Source: Artemisia argyi (lineage: Eukaryota; Streptophyta; Magnoliopsida; Asterales; Asteraceae). From it: DNA of 64,000 nucleotides. This document shows positions 59,801 to 64,000 of the stretch, in pieces; the first letter of the stretch is position 1, and every line of letters begins with the position of its first letter. The DNA is taken from contig CM060691.1 in NCBI GenBank assembly GCA_030686995.1, positions 59,780,838 to 59,844,837 on the forward strand. Direction: 5' to 3'. The translations under genes were made by a program, and so were the position numbers. The notes beneath the pieces are model-generated. The model searched no databases and had not been told where the DNA came from. It saw nothing but the letters and a program-made list of their open reading frames with translations.

Positions 59801-60530
59801 CAGAAGATCATAGATATTAAAGCCGATACTTGGACCGAAGTTTCCCAGAATGCCGAGATCAGTGCCTATCGATCCGACGACTCGTTTTGGTGGCAAATTA
59901 TGGACGATTTCAACGAAGCTACAAACGGTGTTCCTCGTACCAAAAATATGATCACGGGAAAATGGATTAGGATTAACGGTGATTGCCAAAATTTCAACAA
60001 TATTTTTAAACATCTACAACGTAAAAGCGGGGAAAATGAAGTTGATCTTATGCACCGTGCAAAGATCAATTTTAATAACACCCCAAATAAGAGAAAGCTT
60101 ACTCTAGATCACGTGTGGCAGGTCTTGAGAAAATACCCTAAATGGGACGCGGTGGAGTAGTTGATTCTGATAATCTCACCGAACTATTCGGCCCTGATGC
60201 GAGACCTCAACCTGCCAACAAACCTCGACCCCCAGAAAAAGCCAAATCGGTGAAGACATCGAGCACCCGGGGGGGGGGGGGGGGGGGGGGGGGGTTCAAG
60301 TGAAGTCTCTATCGGAGCTTTTATCCTCCGATTATAGATGCAAAGTTGAAGTAGCCGTATCCGCGTACGAGGCAAAGAGACATAAATAACTGAGGATACT
60401 GGAGTGTAAAGAGTTGGAGTTTTCATGATTGATACCGAAGGGTTGTCGGAATGCAAAGCCGCTCTCATTCCAAAGAAACAAGAAGAAATAATGGCAAAAT
60501 TATCATCAAAACTCATCGGGCAATAATTGT
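59800..60530 (+). pseudogene. Second Harbinger ORF1-type Myb/SANT-like pseudogene
   Basis: Reads WTEVSQNAEISAYRSDDSFW, then MDDFNEATNGVPRTKNMITG, KWIRINGDCQNFNNIFKHLQ and HVWQVLRKYPKWDAVE: the trihelix-like region of ORF1 proteins. After one frame change near 60160 it continues DSDNLTELFGPDARPQPANK, a G-run of over 20 bases at about 60270-60293, and finally CKAALIPKKQEEIMAKLSSK of the NAM-associated C-terminal region. Frameshifts and stops show it is dead. No Harbinger TIRs found around it. Related to 5281-6907. Confidence 0.7.
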
Positions 60531-61495
60531 ATTTCTTAAGTTTCGTTTTTTTTTTTTTTTTTTTTTTTTTTTGGTTTCGTATTGTATTTTATTTTAATGA
60601 ATATTTAGTTTGTTTAGAAAAATAGTAAAAAAAGGAAAAAGAAAATTGAGGGTAGATGCGGTATAAATGATTAAGTTGAAATTAATTTTTAGTGAAAAAG
60701 TATTTTAAGGTGTGTGTTGAAATAATGAAACACTAAATAACTAAAAAATGGATGTCATCCTCTAAGAAAAAGATTAGCATGTTAATGAAAATGACTTTTT
60801 TTAACTTCAGCGATTAGATATGTATTTTTCATGATTTTGTGAAAACCGAAAATACATAGTTGCCGACTCGTTGATAAGGGAGATACAACCCATGCACGCA
60901 ATTGCACGCCAGTACGCCACGATTAGGCACCTTGTGATTGTCAGCCACATCCTTGATTCCTTTTCCCAAAGCAATAAAATACTATAATTTGTCATTTCTC
61001 CATCTTGACTTTTTGACCAATGTAAAACTATTACTCCGTAAATTATATCATACCCCGTGCTCAATCACATGATATTAAAAGGTTACGTTACATAAATAGT
61101 TAACCTTTATTTGCTGATTATTAATAGATGGATAATCCTTTCTCTTTTCATGTCATCTTTATGAAAAAAGCAAGTCTTAGAACTTTTAATATAGACTTGA
61201 TCCAACTTAACTAAGGTATCTCGTGATAGGTTCTAACACTTTTCAAAGCCAACAAAAATATGTGTATTGAGTCAAGTTTGAACACACAACCCCTCTTTTG
61301 AAGAGTTTACATGTCTTACAACTAGACCTGATAGTTACTTTTAAAATACTAATGTTAAGTTAGAAAACAAGTTCATGATCTAAGAAGTGTTTAATGTAAT
61401 ATTAATTTCAAAATAGACACTCGTGTAAATCAAAGAATAAGAATATTCTAAAAAGCAAAAACTGTTACTGTAGATGTCTATATCCATGATCCATC
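60531..61495. other. Intergenic DNA upstream of the dioxygenase gene
   Basis: No gene. A T-run at about 60548-60572. Two adjacent W-box cores, TTGACT (61005-61010) and TTGACC (61013-61018), lie about 590 bases upstream of the start codon. Confidence 0.5.
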
Positions 61496-61503
61496 TATAT
61501 ATA
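61496..61503 (+). promoter_or_regulatory. TATA box of the dioxygenase gene
   Basis: TATATATA about 98 bases before the ATG. It would place transcription start near 61530 and give a short 5' leader of about 70 bases. Confidence 0.6.
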
Positions 61504-61600
61504 CAAGCTATATACGCGTGGTATTAGCCAAACTTAAACGTTAGTATTTTCTAAAAAATTAGTCTCTCTATCATACCTAACTAACGGCTCAAGTCTACAT

Positions 61601-62261
61601 ATGGCACCATTTCTAACCGATATGCATGAACTCAAAACATTTGTAGTCAATGAAGGTAATGGTGTCAAAGGTCTATCGGAGCTCAAGCTCAAAACTATAC
61701 CTGAATTATTCATTCAGCCTCTTGAAAAACGGCTCGATATGAGCAAAGTGGTACCCAAAGAGTCCATTCCAGTAATCGACATGTCGAACTACGAAGATCC
61801 AGAAGTGATGGATTCGATATGTGATGCAGCCGAGAAATGGGGTTTCTTTCAGATTGTTAACCATGATGTTCCACTTAGCGTACTAGAGGACGTTAAGAAA
61901 GCAACATATAGGTTTTTTGAATTGCCAGCTGATGAGAAAAAGAAGTACTTATTCAATAATTCTCCTACGAAGAACGTTAGACTGCTTTCGAGCTTCGTTC
62001 CTGAAGTGGATAAAGCTATGGAATGGAAAGATTACCTTAGTTGTTTCTATGTTTCGGATGATGAAGCCATTGCATTTTGGCCCTTCGTATGTAGGTAAAT
62101 ATATATTACGATATGCTGTTTCGATTGCTAGTTTTGCTTATCTAAATACATCGAAATAACAAATTGTGTCCTAGTTGTTTCTATGTTTTGCTTATCTATG
62201 AGATACATCATATCGGTAACTATGTTTTTAATCCGTTTAATAACTCTTGTTTTTAATATCC

Positions 62262-62316
<55 letters not shown>

Positions 62317-62960
62317 TATAAAACCAATGAATATAAATATTTCTTGTCTAGTAATTGTCGCTCCGCTAATCTTGCTTCGTTTGTAGGGATCAAGTTCTTG
62401 AATATATGAAAAAGTCAGAATCGCTCATCCAAAGGCTGTTAGAAATACTTATAAAGAGACTAGGCATAACAAAACTTGATGAAACAAACCAGCCACTTCT
62501 TATGGGCTCGAGACGAGTGAACCTAAACTACTATCCCATATGTCCTAACCCTGAGCTCACGGTTGGCGTGGGAGGTCATTCCGATATTTCAACCCTCACT
62601 GTCCTTCTTCAAGACGAAACCGGAGGGCTATATGTTAGAAAACTTGATAGCGACAATTGGATACACGTCCCTCCTGTCAAGGGATCATTAACTATCAACA
62701 TCGGTGATGCTTTGCAAATCATGAGCAATGGTCGATACAAGAGCATAGAGCATCATGTGGTTGCAAACAGGTATGAGAACCGAATTTCAGTTCCGATCTT
62801 TGTTAACCCTAGACCCAACGACGTGATTGGGCCATTACCAGAAGTGATCAAGGGAGGGGAGAAGGCTTTGTACAAGCAAGTCTTGTATTCGGATTATGTC
62901 AAGCATTTTTACAAGAAATCTCATAATGGGAAGGATACTATCGATTTTGCAAAGGTTTGA
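61601..62960 (+). CDS. F6'H1-like: 2-oxoglutarate-dependent dioxygenase, feruloyl-CoA 6'-hydroxylase-like
   Basis: Two exons, 61601-62094 and 62387-62960 (GT...AG intron of 292 bp), give 355 residues, close to the roughly 360 of Arabidopsis F6'H1. The N-terminal DIOX_N part has [40 protein letters not shown] and [20 protein letters not shown]. The catalytic domain has [20 protein letters not shown]. Iron ligands are His229 and Asp231 (GGHSDIS) and His287 (SIEHHVV); Arg297 and Ser299 (NRISVP) bind 2-oxoglutarate. F6'H ortho-hydroxylates feruloyl-CoA, leading to the coumarin scopoletin. p-Coumaroyl-CoA 2'-hydroxylase or scopoletin 8-hydroxylase activity is possible, since the subfamilies are similar. 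The start is the first ATG after the TATA box and matches the family N-terminus MAP. All catalytic residues are intact. Confidence 0.9.
62095..62386 (+). other. Intron of the dioxygenase gene
   Basis: GTAAAT donor and TTTGTAG acceptor. It splits the Arg165 codon (AG|G). Contains a T-run of about 45 bases at 62268-62313, so its length may vary between individuals. Confidence 0.9.
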
Positions 62961-63655
62961 TCATATTTTTTTTGAGAAAACCTTGAGCAAAAACAATGCA
63001 AGCCTAGTCAAAGTTCCACAAGCAATTTCTCGTGCCGGATAGAATTGTAAATTTTTAGCAGATGTACTATATATAGTTATTGATTGATTGGGCCCTGAAA
63101 TTTTAAGTTTATCATGTGTGCTTGAGACTTCATTTTCATCAATCTGAAGTTACCAAAATATGGATAGTGAAATTTTATAAACACAAGAATGGTGTATGTA
63201 AGTATGTGTACCCTTTTTATTCTGTAGGTAATGTTTATGTTCGGAATGTAGGAATGGTGATTCTCGTGATTAAATCTATTGTGCTTTATATCTACCGGTC
63301 TTTATAAATAACGACTTTACAAATAACAATTAAAAACATTTATAAATAATTATTTTAGTAATGTTACACAAAAAATAAAATATTAAATACAAGTTAACAT
63401 TTTATCAACTAATAACCAACTGATACATAATTTTCATTTACTGATACTAAATAAACTGACATACATAACAAAACTTGAAACGTATTACACGTCGAGTCGA
63501 TGTATCACCTACGCTTCGTCAATTTTATAAAGAAAACCCTCAAAACTTTAATAATTTTAGTTGCAATTAATCAAGTTTTTAATTTTGTTTTAAATAGAGT
63601 GTCACTTGTCAAATTTTAGTTAGTTTTCATTTTTACAATTTTAAAAAAATATTCA

Positions 63656-63656
<1 letters not shown>
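62961..63656. other. 3' flank of the dioxygenase gene, no further gene seen
   Basis: AT-rich sequence holding the presumed 3' UTR. No other coding signal. Confidence 0.5.

Positions 63657-63744
<88 letters not shown>
63657..63744. repeat. (CA)n(TA)n microsatellite
   Basis: About 44 bases of CA followed by about 44 bases of TA. Open frames through it are artefacts. Confidence 0.95.
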
Positions 63745-63749
<5 letters not shown>

Positions 63750-63951
63750 CATTTTCAATATACTCGTGAACATTTTCGATCTTGTTTCCGGAAAAAGGGT
63801 CTTTTCTCAATTCCCGTATGAATTGATTCTTGATCTCGAAGTGAACATATGCTCCAATAACTGGCCAAATCACACCAGACCCTTGCTCTTCTTGCGTCAG
63901 AGCGACGTATTTTTTGAAGGTAAGTGTATCTATGTCAACTTCACACATGAT
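63745..63951 (-). pseudogene. Ty3/gypsy gag N-terminal fragment
   Basis: The minus strand reads LTFKKYVALTQEEQGSGVIW, then PVIGAYVHFEIKNQFIRELR and KDPFSGNKIENVHEYIE. This is the start of the retrotransposon gag domain common in plant gypsy polyproteins (NFEIKSQFMRELRE-type motif). It ends at the microsatellite on the left. No LTR or pol is seen, so it is a small relic unrelated to the two gypsy elements above. Confidence 0.7.
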
Positions 63952-64000
63952 ACCTGAAAAGAGATCGCGAGATGATTTGATAAAAAAAAAAAAAAAAAAA

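Noticed and set aside
63116..63307. 63-codon frame downstream of the dioxygenase
   Set aside because: No motif or homologue recognised, and it lies in the presumed 3' UTR/flank.

Overview
This is a plant nuclear window: AT-rich and repeat-dense, with intron-containing genes and abundant Ty1/copia, Ty3/gypsy, CACTA, Mutator, Harbinger, hAT, Stowaway and Helitron sequence. A dicot is likely and Asteraceae plausible, judging from the Sirevirus and gypsy styles and a coumarin-pathway gene. That placement is inference. I see one intact host gene, a two-exon 2-oxoglutarate-dependent dioxygenase of the feruloyl-CoA 6'-hydroxylase type at 61601-62960 (+). Almost everything else is transposable-element DNA.

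Layout. 1-15.8 kb: AT-rich DNA with a Mutator-type foldback MITE (1838-2356), a LINE C-terminal fragment (2.6-3.2 kb), a Stowaway MITE (4205-4400), a Harbinger-like element carrying only the Myb/SANT-like ORF1 (4945-7162), Helitron 3' ends, and a probable 5.3-kb Helitron (9739-15065). 15.8-58.7 kb: a three-level nest. The outer layer is an old, decayed copia element on the minus strand (15779 to about 58685). It was hit by a Sirevirus-type copia element (21174-50299, minus, TSD TGTTC), a GGACCGG-rich hAT MITE (51745-52058, TSD ATTAACGC) and a non-autonomous CACTA transposon (52156-57551, TSD AAT). The Sirevirus was then hit by two gypsy elements of one family in opposite orientations: a short one with no gag-pol (27330-34074, TSD GGTCT) and a full-length one with a mutated gag-pol (35549-46324, TSD ATTAA). 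58.7-61.5 kb: AT-rich DNA, a second Harbinger ORF1-like pseudogene and the dioxygenase promoter. 61.6-64 kb: the dioxygenase gene, microsatellites and a gypsy gag fragment.

The most interesting items are: (1) the CACTA element, which carries exon fragments of at least three unrelated host genes in the same orientation: a Polycomb E(z)/CURLY LEAF-type methyltransferase, the branched-chain 2-oxoacid dehydrogenase E1-beta subunit and a NIP aquaporin; (2) the short gypsy element, which keeps the LTRs, PBS and 3' region of its full-length relative but encodes a different, unrecognised acidic protein; (3) GC-rich near-palindromic motif arrays in the LTRs of both families, changing copy number between the two LTRs of one element; (4) repeated polypurine-tract-like motifs upstream of the 3' LTRs of two unrelated element families.

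The nest gives a relative order of events: outer copia, then Sirevirus, then the two gypsy copies. The CACTA and hAT insertions also postdate the outer copia. All assignments are from reading the sequence; no database search was run.
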